Under the pieces are notes generated by a model. The model saw only the letters and a program-made list of their open reading frames with translations, was not told where the DNA came from and made no database searches. The translations under genes and the position numbers were made by a program. A stretch of 64,000 nucleotides of DNA from UBA6623 sp965226435 (lineage in GTDB: Bacteria; Acidobacteriota; Terriglobia; Bryobacterales; UBA6623): contig CBDDCY010000011.1 of assembly GCA_965226435.1 (NCBI GenBank), positions 248,001 to 312,000 of the forward strand, in the 5' to 3' direction. This document shows positions 1 to 9,100 of the stretch, piece by piece. The stretch's first letter is position 1. Each line of letters begins with the position of its first letter.

Positions 1-905
1 AGAGCCGGACACTCGTCAACGAGCTGACCGGTTCGCAACGGTTGATGGGGCACGGCCTGTTTTGGCCCGGCAAAGAGGGCAATCTGGAAGAGATGGAGCG
101 CATCGCCAAGGATCTCAAGATCGACTCGTGGAAGGGCTACACGGTCGGCGATCCCAATGAGGGAGGATCGGACTACCCGTGGCTGATGGACGACGAGAAG
201 GTCGCCTTCCCTTGCTGGGAACTCGCCGACAAGCTGGGTATCCGCAATGTTTGCATCCACAAAGGGTTGATTCCCCCCGACTATGAGACTTTCACGAATT
301 GGGAGTACGCCGGCGTGGGCGATATCGCGGGGGCGGCCAAGGCTTTCCCGAATGTCAATTTCGTGATCTATCACTCCGCGCTGCGGCCGATTATGAGTCT
401 GAACGCCGTGGAAGAGGAGTTCGAGAAGAGCGGCTACATTCCGTGGGTCACCGATCTGGCGCGCATCCCCCAAGAGCACGGCGTCAAGAACGTCTACGCG
501 GAAATCGGAACATCGTTTGGTTCGGCCGTCATCACCCACCCGAGATTGGCGGCGGGGATGCTGGGGCAGTTGATTGAAGGCTTCGGGGCCGACCACGTAA
601 TTTTCGGGACCGATTCCATCTGGTACGGCAGGCCGCAATGGCAGATCGAGGCGCTGCGTCGGCTGGAAATCCCCGAGGATCTTCAGAAGAAACACGGCTT
701 TGCGCCGCTCGGCCCGGCGACGGGAGCGGTGAAACGGGCGCTGTTCGGACTCAACGGCGCACGGGTTTTCGGCGTGGATGCGGACGCTCAACGAAATCCG
801 ATGCCCGCCGATTACAAAGATAAGCTGGCGCGGATCAAAGCCGACTATCGAGAGATGGGCGGAAGGCCCGATAATACTTACTACGGCTGGGTGAACACAG
901 GGTAG
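1..905 (+). CDS. Amidohydrolase-family metal-dependent hydrolase (5' partial)
   Basis: The reading frame is open from the left edge, so the N-terminus lies outside the window; the visible part ends at the TAG at 903-905. It resembles amidohydrolase-2 TIM-barrel enzymes: the segment FGTDSIWYGRPQWQIEAL near residue 190 of the visible part carries the C-terminal catalytic Asp expected in that fold, and IYHSAL and IGTSFGS segments precede it. Substrate unknown. The signal peptide and the first metal-binding His pair cannot be checked. It is followed by about 200 bp of non-coding DNA, so it does not appear to be co-transcribed with the RRM gene. Family assignment is fairly secure; substrate is not inferable. 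Confidence 0.8.
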   Translation, partial: SRTLVNELTGSQRLMGHGLFWPGKEGNLEEMERIAKDLKIDSWKGYTVGDPNEGGSDYPWLMDDEKVAFPCWELADKLGIRNVCIHKGLIPPDYETFTNWEYAGVGDIAGAAKAFPNVNFVIYHSALRPIMSLNAVEEEFEKSGYIPWVTDLARIPQEHGVKNVYAEIGTSFGSAVITHPRLAAGMLGQLIEGFGADHVIFGTDSIWYGRPQWQIEALRRLEIPEDLQKKHGFAPLGPATGAVKRALFGLNGARVFGVDADAQRNPMPADYKDKLARIKADYREMGGRPDNTYYGWVNTG

Positions 906-1103
906 CCGGAGCGAATCGGCGGGTGTTTCAGCGCCTTGCTGTGCGGCGGACCCGGGATTGGAATAGGTGCGGATTCCCGCCGCGATGAAGCCGCGGGCCG
1001 CGTGAAATTTCGAGGGTTCCTCGAAAAAACACCCTGGTATCGTTGCGTTTTGCGGCCGAGACCACAATAATAGCCACATACCCTTGGGAGAAGGACTTTC
1101 CGG

Positions 1104-1394
1104 ATGCCACGCACTGTTTTCATGGGCAACTTGCCCAATTGGGTCACCGCCGACGAGATCGAAGGCTGGTTGTCGAACGAAGAAATCCTCTTCGACGAAG
1201 TCAAGGTGATCCGAGATTTCGAGACGCAGGAATCAAAAGGCTACGCCTTCGTCGAGGCTGCTTCCGACGAGGATGTGAAGGCTTTGATCGCCCGCTTCAA
1301 TCGCGCGCCCCTTGACGATAAGGTGCTGCGAGTCAACGAAGCGCGTTCAAACGATCAAAACAGAGGCGCCAAGCCGCGTCCCCGGCGGCGGTAG
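1104..1394 (+). CDS. RRM-domain RNA-binding protein
   Basis: A 96-residue single-domain RNA-recognition-motif protein of the kind found in cyanobacteria and other bacteria. RNP2 is visible as VFMGNL at residues 5-10 and RNP1 as KGYAFVEA at about residues 46-53. The C-terminus is a short basic arg/lys/pro tail (GAKPRPRRR) likely to add non-specific RNA affinity. The start is supported by GGGAGAAGG about ten bases upstream of the ATG. Bacterial proteins of this class are often cold- or stress-induced RNA chaperones; the sequence does not show its target. It is convergent with the sulfatase gene, with 35 bp between the two ends. Confidence 0.88.
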   Translation: MPRTVFMGNLPNWVTADEIEGWLSNEEILFDEVKVIRDFETQESKGYAFVEAASDEDVKALIARFNRAPLDDKVLRVNEARSNDQNRGAKPRPRRR

Positions 1395-1429
1395 CACTCG
1401 CGGCGGCGGGACTCCTCCGGCCGCTCGCT

Positions 1430-2878
1430 CTAGGCCGACCAGGTAGGCTCCATACGCCCGCCCGTCTCGCGCAACACCTTTTCAATGCGGCCTTGGTAGT
1501 CGCGAACCAATTCCAGATACGGGTGGTCTCTCTCTTCCAAGCGCCGCACAAGCGGGCCGGCTTCGTTGTGGGTGCGCACGTCGGCGAGCAGGTTATTCAT
1601 CTGGTGGGGATCGGCCCGGATGTCGTATAGCTCGTCGAGATCCCACAGCCCGTGATAGTGCATGTAGCTGTATTGGTCGGTCCTGAGGCCGATCACCGTC
1701 GGCGTCTGCGGGAAGGCTCGCTCCCACATGTATTCGTAAACGAACTCCGTGCGCCAGTCCGGAGCGTCGCCGCGCAACAGCGGCAAAAGCGATCGACCTT
1801 GCATCGTGGGCGGCGCGCCGGCGCCGGCGGCGTCCAGCAGCGTCGGGCCGATGTCCAGGTTGAGGGCCATGCCGTCGACCGCGCGGCCGCCCTCGAAAAG
1901 GTCGGGGCAACGGGCGAACATCGGGACGCGAATCGAGGGCTCATACATCGTGCGCTTGTCGATCAGGCCGTGTTCGCCGTGCTGGAAGCCGTTGTCCCCC
2001 ATGTAGACGAATAACGTGTCGTTGGCCAGGCCCAGCTCTTCGAGTTCGTTGTAGACTTCGCCAACGCTGTCGTCGAGGCCGCGGATGCATTCGCAATAGT
2101 CGATGTAGAAATCGTCGAACTGATAGCGCTTGTTGTAAAGCCCGTCGACGCCGTGCCACGACTGCCGTTGGCGGCGCACCCAGTCGGGCTTGCCACGATA
2201 GTTTTCGTCGCTGTCGGCCATCGAGGCCGGGTAGGGGATCTTCTTGTCTCGATAGGAGCCCTTGTAGCGGGGAGGCGGAGAGAAGTTGTCGTGGACGGCC
2301 TTGTGCGACAGAAAGAGTAGAAAAGGCCCGTCCTTGTTTTCTCTCAGAAACTTCCTGGCCTCGCCGGTGAGGATGTCGGGGTTGTAGCCCTTGACGGTGC
2401 GGCGTTCGCCGTCGTAATTCAACTCCGGGTCGAAATAGGTGCCTTGTCCCCGAAACGAAATCCAGCGGTCGAACCCCGGGCGCGGTTCGTCGGTCTCGCC
2501 GCCCATGTGCCACTTGCCGACGAATCCGGTGCGGTAGCCCTGCTGTTGCAGCGCCTGGGGAAACGTCATCAGGTTGCGGTTGAGCGGCGTGCTGTTGTCG
2601 TTCACATTGTGGGCGTGCATGTATTGCCCGCTGAGAATCGACGCTCGGCTCGGCGAACACAGCGACGTCGTCACGAAGGCGTTCTTGACGTGCACGCCTT
2701 GATCGATGATGCGATCCATGTGGGGCGTTTCGAGAAAGGGATGCCCCATGGCGCCCAACATGTCGTAGCGGTGGTCGTCGCTCAAAATGAAGACGAGGTT
2801 ACGCCGTCGGTTTTGGGCGCGCGCCGTCGCGGCGGTGGCGGCCCCGGCCATGGTTTGGAGAAAACTTTTTCGGGTCAT
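1430..2878 (-). CDS. Secreted sulfatase (Cys-type formylglycine)
   Basis: Alkaline-phosphatase-fold sulfatase of about 482 residues, hydrolysing sulfate esters, probably of polysaccharides. The catalytic motif C-S-P-S-R starts at residue 74; its Cys would be converted to formylglycine by a maturase not in this window. The metal-binding Asp pair appears in LSDDHR at residues 34-35, and YMGDNGFQHGEHG supplies the second Asp/Asn set. The N-terminus MTRKSFLQTMAGAATAATARA looks Tat-like with one Arg of the twin pair replaced, which fits export. I chose the ATG three codons inside a possible TTG start because it begins exactly at this signal. Such genes are abundant in planctomycetes and some acidobacteria. 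Confidence 0.9.
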   Translation of the reverse strand: MTRKSFLQTMAGAATAATARAQNRRRNLVFILSDDHRYDMLGAMGHPFLETPHMDRIIDQGVHVKNAFVTTSLCSPSRASILSGQYMHAHNVNDNSTPLNRNLMTFPQALQQQGYRTGFVGKWHMGGETDEPRPGFDRWISFRGQGTYFDPELNYDGERRTVKGYNPDILTGEARKFLRENKDGPFLLFLSHKAVHDNFSPPPRYKGSYRDKKIPYPASMADSDENYRGKPDWVRRQRQSWHGVDGLYNKRYQFDDFYIDYCECIRGLDDSVGEVYNELEELGLANDTLFVYMGDNGFQHGEHGLIDKRTMYEPSIRVPMFARCPDLFEGGRAVDGMALNLDIGPTLLDAAGAGAPPTMQGRSLLPLLRGDAPDWRTEFVYEYMWERAFPQTPTVIGLRTDQYSYMHYHGLWDLDELYDIRADPHQMNNLLADVRTHNEAGPLVRRLEERDHPYLELVRDYQGRIEKVLRETGGRMEPTWSA

Positions 2879-2925
2879 GGGAATCAAACCATATCCCTTC
2901 CGGCGGTCGCTCGAGCCGCGCGGCT

Positions 2926-4107
2926 TTAGTATTTAGGAACCGAGGGGTCGACCTGATCACTCCAGGCGAGGATCCCGCCCTTGAGGTTTTTGACCTTGCG
3001 GAAGCCCGCCTTCTTGAGAAAGTCGACGGCTTTGGCGCTGCGCATGCCCGATTTGCAATGGACGACAATGTCGTCGGCCGAGTTCAATTCGTTGACACGC
3101 TTGGGTAAGTCTCCCAGCGGAATCAACACGGTGTCGGGTAGCGAACAGATCTCGTATTCATGGGGTTCGCGAACATCCAACACAAGAATGGGGTCGCCGC
3201 GGTCGAGCCGCTGCTTCAAATCGACGACGTCGATTTCCCATTCGCTCAATCCCGGTTCGGGCTCGGGCTCGACTTGCGGGATGCCGCAAAACTGCTCATA
3301 GTCGATCAGCTCGCGAACGGTCGGATTGTCGCCGCAGACGGGGCACTCCGGATTGCGGCGCAGCTTCAGCTCGCGGAACTTCATGTTGAGGGCGTCATAG
3401 AGCACTAAGCGTCCGCTCAATGTTTGTCCCTTTCCGAGGATGATCTTCACCGTTTCGGTGGCCTGGATGCTGCCGACCAACGCCGGCAGAATGCCGAGCA
3501 CGCCTCCCTCGGCGCAACTGGGAACCAGCCCCGGCGGCGGCGGCTCGGGATAGAGGCAGCGATAGCACGGCCCGCCTTTGTGATGGAAAACCGTGGCTTG
3601 GCCCTCGAAGCGGAAGATCGAGCCATAGGCGTTCGGCTTGCCGAGCAAAACGCAGGCGTCGTTGACCAAATAGCGCGTCGGAAAATTGTCGGTGCCGTCG
3701 ACGACAACGTCGTAATCCTTGAAAATTTCGAGAGCGTTTTCGCTGGTCAGCATCGTCTCGTATTTTTCGATCTCGACGTAAGGGTTGATGTCGTTCATGC
3801 GGTCGGCGGCGGAGTCGAGCTTGGGCCGGCCGATGTCGGCTGTACCGTGAATGACTTGCCGCTGCAGGTTCGTCATGTCGACGATGTCGAAATCCACCAG
3901 GCCGATCTTGCCAATACCGGCGGCGGCCAAATAGAGCCCCAGCGGCGCGCCGAGCCCGCCCGTGCCGATCATCAGGACCTTGGCCTGCTTGAGCTTGATC
4001 TGACCCTCCATGCCGACCTCGGGCATGATCAGGTGGCGGCTGTAGCGAAGGATCTCGTCGTTGCTGAGAGCCGCGGCCGGCGGGGCGCCGACGGGGTTAG
4101 CCGACAT
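2926..4107 (-). CDS. moeB: MoeB/ThiF-type adenylyltransferase fused to rhodanese
   Basis: E1-like enzyme of 393 residues that adenylates the C-terminus of a ubiquitin-like sulfur carrier and, through its rhodanese domain, delivers persulfide sulfur to make the thiocarboxylate. Visible are the nucleotide loop GTGGLG (about 48-53), the NLQRQ segment (79-83), zinc ligands C180/C183 and C254/C257, the candidate active Cys in PSCAEGG (C197), and a C-terminal rhodanese with the loop HCKSGMRSA (C350). This is the MoeB-R/MoeZ architecture known to serve CysO and other carriers. It is the last gene of the operon: its ATG lies inside the end of the carrier gene, whose GGAGGT forms its ribosome-binding site. 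Confidence 0.92.
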   Translation of the reverse strand: MSANPVGAPPAAALSNDEILRYSRHLIMPEVGMEGQIKLKQAKVLMIGTGGLGAPLGLYLAAAGIGKIGLVDFDIVDMTNLQRQVIHGTADIGRPKLDSAADRMNDINPYVEIEKYETMLTSENALEIFKDYDVVVDGTDNFPTRYLVNDACVLLGKPNAYGSIFRFEGQATVFHHKGGPCYRCLYPEPPPPGLVPSCAEGGVLGILPALVGSIQATETVKIILGKGQTLSGRLVLYDALNMKFRELKLRRNPECPVCGDNPTVRELIDYEQFCGIPQVEPEPEPGLSEWEIDVVDLKQRLDRGDPILVLDVREPHEYEICSLPDTVLIPLGDLPKRVNELNSADDIVVHCKSGMRSAKAVDFLKKAGFRKVKNLKGGILAWSDQVDPSVPKY

Positions 4108-4120
4108 GGCGACCTCCGGC
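4086..4120 (-). promoter_or_regulatory. Shine-Dalgarno of moeB formed by the Gly-Gly codons of cysO
   Basis: On the minus strand, GGA GGT encodes the Gly-Gly of the carrier and is followed by CGCC and the ATG of moeB at 4107. The same six bases therefore serve as diglycine codons and as a near-perfect Shine-Dalgarno. The overlap also explains why translation of the carrier runs four codons past Gly-Gly before reaching TAA at 4097-4099. Confidence 0.8.
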
Positions 4121-4381
4121 GATCGAGGGAACGATGCTGATCACGTCGTCGGGACCCACGGGGGTCTTATCGCGCTCGAGATAGCGGATGTCTTCGTCGT
4201 TCATGTACACATTGACGAAGCTGCGCAGCTTGCCCTCGTCATTGAAAAGATGCCGCCGCAGTTCGGCGTGCTCCCCGGTCAATTTGTCGAGCGCTTCGCC
4301 GACCGTCGAGGCTTCGACCTCGACGCTGTCTTGCTGGTCGACGTATTGGCGCAAAGGGGTGGGAATCGTCAATTTAGGCAT
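4097..4381 (-). CDS. cysO: CysO/ThiS-like ubiquitin-fold sulfur carrier protein with C-terminal tail after GG
   Basis: A 94-residue beta-grasp sulfur carrier. The segment FVNVYMNDEDIRY (about 55-67) closely resembles the corresponding part of mycobacterial CysO, and the C-terminus reads SIAGG followed by RHVG and a stop. Known CysO ends at Gly-Gly; here four extra residues follow, as in QbsE-type carriers that need proteolytic trimming before activation. The ATG at 4381 is preceded by GGAGA; a longer frame upstream lies inside the protease gene and is not needed. It overlaps the protease gene by 8 bp and the moeB gene by 11 bp. Assignment to cysteine synthesis rather than thiamine or molybdopterin rests on the neighbours. 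Confidence 0.85.
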   Translation of the reverse strand: MPKLTIPTPLRQYVDQQDSVEVEASTVGEALDKLTGEHAELRRHLFNDEGKLRSFVNVYMNDEDIRYLERDKTPVGPDDVISIVPSIAGGRHVG

Positions 4382-4805
4382 CACGGTCTCCGTAGCTGAG
4401 TTCTTCTTTTTCCGCCTTGGTTTGATCGGGGTCGGGCAGCCAGCTGTTGGCGTGGTCGAACCGTCCCTGTTTGATCGAGAGTACAACAAACGAATACCAA
4501 GGGCAGGAGTTCTTCAAATCGGTTTCGGAAAAATAGGCGTCGCAATCGGGATGGGAATGATAGATTCCGATCAGCTCGAGCCCCTTCTCGCGGGCTTCCA
4601 GATCCGCCGCCAGCAAATCTTCATTGCGCAATTCGTAGCGCGCCGCCTGCTCCCCCTCAAAGGAATTCGCGAGCGGCATGTCGGCGGTAACAACCTTACC
4701 GTCGGCACCCGACGCCCCCAGCATCGCCCCCACGCATTCGTTGGGGTAGACGGCTTCGGCGTGCTTGAGCATCGCCTTCCATGGGGCTGAATCAATTCGT
4801 ATCAT
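4374..4805 (-). CDS. mec: JAMM/MPN+ metalloprotease (Mec-like), partner of CysO
   Basis: A 143-residue Mov34/MPN+ zinc peptidase. The complete JAMM signature is present: E23, H83-S-H85, seven residues, S93, two residues, D96, so the enzyme should be active. In Mycobacterium, Mec releases cysteine from the CysO-cysteine adduct; in QbsD-type systems the JAMM enzyme trims residues after the carrier's Gly-Gly. Here the carrier keeps a four-residue tail, so this protein may do both. The stop overlaps the start of cysO by 8 bp, indicating translational coupling. The gap to the upstream cysM gene is 108 bp. Confidence 0.88.
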   Translation of the reverse strand: MIRIDSAPWKAMLKHAEAVYPNECVGAMLGASGADGKVVTADMPLANSFEGEQAARYELRNEDLLAADLEAREKGLELIGIYHSHPDCDAYFSETDLKNSCPWYSFVVLSIKQGRFDHANSWLPDPDQTKAEKEELSYGDRDA

Positions 4806-4913
4806 CGCGTCCTAATCGTTTCTCTTCCCAATAAGATGCTGCCGGCCGACCTAAAGATTCGTCAACACATCATCGACGGCCCGCCCGCGCACGGATCCCA
4901 CAAGGGGCCTCGG

Positions 4914-5837
4914 TTATTCGTCGTCCCAGAACTGTTCGCTGAGGTACTTGTCGGCGGCATCGCAGAAGACGGTAACAATCGCGCCGCTCCTGATTTCCGC
5001 GGCGACCTTGAGCGCGGCGACCATATTGGCTCCCGAGGAAATGCCCACCAGCAACCCCTCTTCCCGAGCCAGACGGCGGACCATCTCGTGGGCATCCTCC
5101 GTCTCGGCCCAAACATTGTCGTCGGCAAGCTCGTCGTCATAGATGCCGGGGATGATCGCCGTCGGCATATGCTTGAGGCCTTCCAATCCGTGAAAGCCGC
5201 TCGAGGGCTGCATCGAGATCAACCGCACTCGGTCGGAATAGTCCCGCAACCGCCGCCCGACGCCGATGAAGGTCCCGCTGGTGCCCAGCCCGGTAACGAA
5301 ATGAGTGATCGTCCCTTCGGTTTGAGCCCAAATCTCCGGCCCCGTCGTCTCATAGTGCGCTTGCCAGTTGGCCGGATTATTATATTGGTCCGGGTAGAAA
5401 TAGATATCCGGGTGGCGCTCGTACTCAGCCTGGCATTCGCGAATCGCGCCGTCAGACCCTTCTCCCGGGTCTGTCAGGACGATCTCCGCCCCGTAGGCTT
5501 TGAGAATGCGTTTGCGTTCCGGCGATGCGTTCGCCGGCAAAAAGAGCTTCACTCGGTAGCCCTTCGCCGCTCCGATCATGGCGTAGGCAATCCCAGTGTT
5601 GCCGCTCGTTGAATCGACTAGAATCTTGTCTGTCGTCAAGCGGCCCGTGCGCTCGCCCTCGACAACCATCCGCAGCGCCGGGCGGTCCTTGACCGAGCCG
5701 CCGGGATTGAAATATTCCGCCTTCGCGTAGATCTCGACGCCAGGCAAGTGGCGAGTGAGGTTCGGGATCCGAAGCAGCGGCGTATTGCCGATGCGGTCCA
5801 AGACGGAAATGCTCCCCTGCACCTTAGTTGACGTCAT
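4914..5837 (-). CDS. cysM: O-phospho/O-acetylserine sulfhydrylase (CysM-type cysteine synthase)
   Basis: A 307-residue fold-type II PLP enzyme. The Schiff-base lysine is K50 in NPGGSVKDR, the substrate loop is STSGNTG (76-82), and GTSGTFIG is the phosphate-binding loop. The internal segment SSGFHGLEGLKHM is of the CysM rather than CysK type. Known CysM transfers sulfur from CysO thiocarboxylate to phosphoserine, and the genes directly downstream are the protease, carrier and activating enzyme of that pathway, so this is the probable reaction here. It is the first gene of the operon. Donor preference is inference from context. Confidence 0.9.
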   Translation of the reverse strand: MTSTKVQGSISVLDRIGNTPLLRIPNLTRHLPGVEIYAKAEYFNPGGSVKDRPALRMVVEGERTGRLTTDKILVDSTSGNTGIAYAMIGAAKGYRVKLFLPANASPERKRILKAYGAEIVLTDPGEGSDGAIRECQAEYERHPDIYFYPDQYNNPANWQAHYETTGPEIWAQTEGTITHFVTGLGTSGTFIGVGRRLRDYSDRVRLISMQPSSGFHGLEGLKHMPTAIIPGIYDDELADDNVWAETEDAHEMVRRLAREEGLLVGISSGANMVAALKVAAEIRSGAIVTVFCDAADKYLSEQFWDDE

Positions 5838-6131
5838 CTAGATAACCTCGACGGCCGAGCGGCCGCCAGGCTCCGCAACCTTGATCGTAGTGAATCCCTA
5901 CTATTTCTGTCAACAAATAGGAGATTGACCGTTCGCCAGGCTGAGAAAGGTTAATCTAGTAGACAACGAAGACGATCTTTAGATATATTTTTAGTAATTT
6001 TATCCAAAGTTGTGGACTGTACGAGGAAGATTGGTATCCCCTCTCCCAACGCGACAGGTAGCCTCACGGTTGACTGGAAAGAAATGGAACCGCCGGATCG
6101 AGGGCCCGGCGAACTGGTTGAATCGACCCGA
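5838..6131. other. Intergenic region upstream of cysM
   Basis: A 294-bp stretch between the cysM start and the stop of the CHAT gene, both on the minus strand. It holds the cysM promoter described separately and an A/T-rich patch at about 5955-6010. I see no further gene; short reading frames here overlap the CHAT gene end in the wrong frame. Confidence 0.5.
5884..5923 (-). promoter_or_regulatory. Putative sigma70 promoter and Rrf2-like operator of the cysM operon
   Basis: On the minus strand, TTGACA (5913-5908) and TACGAT (5889-5884) are separated by 18 bases about 50 bp before the cysM ATG. An imperfect inverted repeat, CTACTATTT at 5898-5906 and AAATAGGAG at 5915-5923, surrounds the -35 box. 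The ATAGTAGGGATT half within the spacer resembles sites of Rrf2-family regulators (IscR/CymR), which commonly control cysteine and Fe-S genes. No regulator gene is adjacent, so the regulator assignment is inference. Confidence 0.5.
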
Positions 6132-9100
6132 TCAGTCGTTTCTGTCGGCCGGGCGTTGTTGTCTCTGCGCTTCGAGCCGTTCTTCGATGGAGTCGAGGAT
6201 TCGCTTGGTCCGCTGGACCATCTCCGGATCGGCGCCGATCTTCTGAAATCCGGCATGGGCATCAGCGGCGAATTTTCGGGCTTCGGCAAGCCGGCCATCG
6301 TCGCGAAGCGAAAGGGCCAGGGTAAAACGCGTATTGGCGGCCCCGCTGACATCGCCTTGCCGTTCGTAATAGCGAATGGCCTCGCGGTAGTAAGGCAACG
6401 CCCGGCCCAGGTCGCCCAAGGCAAAGCAAATATGGCCCAGTTCCTGGTTATGGTTCGCGAGCTTAACCCAATCGTCGGGCGGATCATTCTCGATGGCGCG
6501 CATGTAATGTTGCCGCGCATCGCTCAAGTGTCTCATGAGATCCACCTGGGCCATGTTCGACTTTCGCGCCATGCCGAAAAGCTCCCAGGCAACTCGGCCC
6601 AACTCCGCGTAGCAGGCCGCCTTGCCGAGACGATCGTCTTCTTCCCGGAATCCCAAGCTTTGCTGAAACCAGCGGTCGGCCTGAGGCAGGTTACGGACGC
6701 CGGGTTCGTCGGTGTAGGCCAACCCGAGCTCGAAAGTCCATTGCGCCGCCGTTTCTGATTCTCCTAGCTTTTCGGCGAGATCGATCGCTTCCTGGTCAAT
6801 TTTGGGCTCCGGAAAGCCCTGTTTCCGTAAGATGTCGCTCAAACGATAGTACGAATCGGCACAGCGGCGAACCACCCGACGCGCTTCGTCGTTCCACTCC
6901 TCGAGCGGCACGGCCAAGATGGCGACGGCTTCCTCGTGGTCCCAGTGCAGGCACAGTCGCTGCAGTTGTTCCGCGCGCGGGAGATGGCGTAGTCGGGTCG
7001 TGGCATAGACGCCCTGCTCCACGACCGCCCTCCAGTAGAGCTCGTGTCCTTCAAGGGGTTTCTCGGTGGCGGACTCGGCGCACTCATTCATGTGTTCGTG
7101 GACGAATTCCTCCCAAGCCGAGACGTGACTCCGCACCTCGAAAAGTGTGCCCAGCCCCTCTATGCAGCCACCAATCAGATCAAACCATTCGTCCCGCCTC
7201 GCCAAGCCGAGGGCGTGCCATAGATTGGCTTCCTCGCCGGCAAGTTCCTCCTCGACCTCACGATCCCCCGCCCGGAAGCGCTCGAACCTCTGCCTGCCGA
7301 AATCGGAAAAGCTCCTCACATAGGCGCGCATGGCCACTGCTTCTCCGCCAACTACATTCTGTTTCACGCGGTCGCGGAAAGTTTTAAACAGCGAGCGTTT
7401 CTTTTCTTTTAGCTCGGGACCGGAGTTCGTAGCCGCTTCAAACAGCGCCGCCGACAGGGGAGGCAACAGCGGATGCATGGTGAACAGGCCCTCGCCTCGG
7501 CGCCTCAACAAATGCAACTTCGCCGCCCGGTCTAGAACGGTCGCTTCGGGGTCATCGCTCAACTCGACAAAGGCCCGATTCTTCTTCAGATGCGGCAGCG
7601 CGGCGTCGGCGGGCCCGTCCGATTGCGCCGCCGCCCGTTCGACATTCACCGTTCCCCGGAACATGTGCAGCCAGCCGAAAACCCGCCGGTCGTTATCGCC
7701 CAGTCCTTTGTGGACGCCGTAGCTCAACGCCCGGCCGGCGACATTGGCGCCCTCATCTCCCGACCCCGCCACGCGGCCTTGCAACGCGCGCAGCCCGGCG
7801 GCACTCTCGATCTCTTCCTTGACCGCGGCGGCCGTCAGACACGCCAGCGCCAGCGGGTTGCCCTCGCCGTAATCGAGCAACGGCCGCCAGTCGTCGGCGT
7901 CCTCGAGGCGGCCGTCATCGAGTTCAACCAGCGCTCGAGTCATCTGCAATCGTTCGCAAGGAGGCAACCCCGAGATAGAAACGCGTCGCGGCATGATTCC
8001 CAACCAGCTGTGTTCGGCGGGGCTGCCGACCAGAAGAAACTTGGCCTGGGATTGGCGTGCGGATCGCAGGAAACTTGTCAGTTCTCTTCGCTCGCTCTCG
8101 GACCATTCCGATTCACTCCCCTCGGGCTCGACCGCCTCGATGTTGTCCCAGATCCAAAAGCATGGAATCTGGTTCATGACTTGAAGGATGACGTTCTGGC
8201 GCTCTTCGGGCTCGACCCGATTCCAATCATGCCCCGCCTCTTCCAAACCGGCGTGGAAGACTCGGGCCAGTTGATCGAGCACCGACGCCATGGTGACGCG
8301 ATGATCGAACGACGTATACATCACCGGCCCGTCATTGCCCCCGGTACGGGTAAACCAGTCGGCGAACTCGGTGGCCAACGCCGTCTTGCCTTGGCCCGGA
8401 TCCCCCTCCAACAGCACGATCGAAAAGGTGTCGAAGGCATGATCGAGCTGCATCAGCAGGGCGTCTCGGCGAATGAATCCCCCCAGCGGCGCCGCCGGCT
8501 TAGCGGCGGATTGGCTTTCCGCCGCCGCGCCGGCCTCGATAACCCGCAGCGGCACCGGGTCGGCCGCTTTCGCTTTAGCCGCGACCATCGGGACGGCCTC
8601 CCGTTCAAAGGCAACCGGCAGGCCGACTTCCTGGAAGGGAATCGGCCCATAGGTGACTTGGCGATCCGCGATATCGCGGCTCTGGCGTCGGACACGCGAA
8701 ACCGCTTCTCCCAAACTCCGGCCCTGGGCCAACTCGTTGTAGATTTTCCCCGTCATCTCCGCGGCGCAAATCGGATCCAGTCCGTAGGGCAGGCAAAGGG
8801 CTCCGGTAAGGCCTTGGGCCGAGGCGTCGTGCGCCACCGAGAGCAGCGCTTGTTGCGTCGAACCGGCAACTTCGTCGAAATCACGCGGCTCGAGTTGAAA
8901 TTGGTCCGAGCAGGCGGGAGTGGCGCAAAGCGTCAGCAGCGGCACACGGGCCTCCGCCAACAGATCCGCCAGCGAGACGCCGTCGAGCAGATGAAAATTC
9001 TGTTCCAGCGTGGCGTCCTGCAACGCCAGGTAGCCGTGTGGACCTCGCAGAACCTGCGAAAACTGCGGCTCATGTTCGAACAACGCGACTTCATCCGGCG

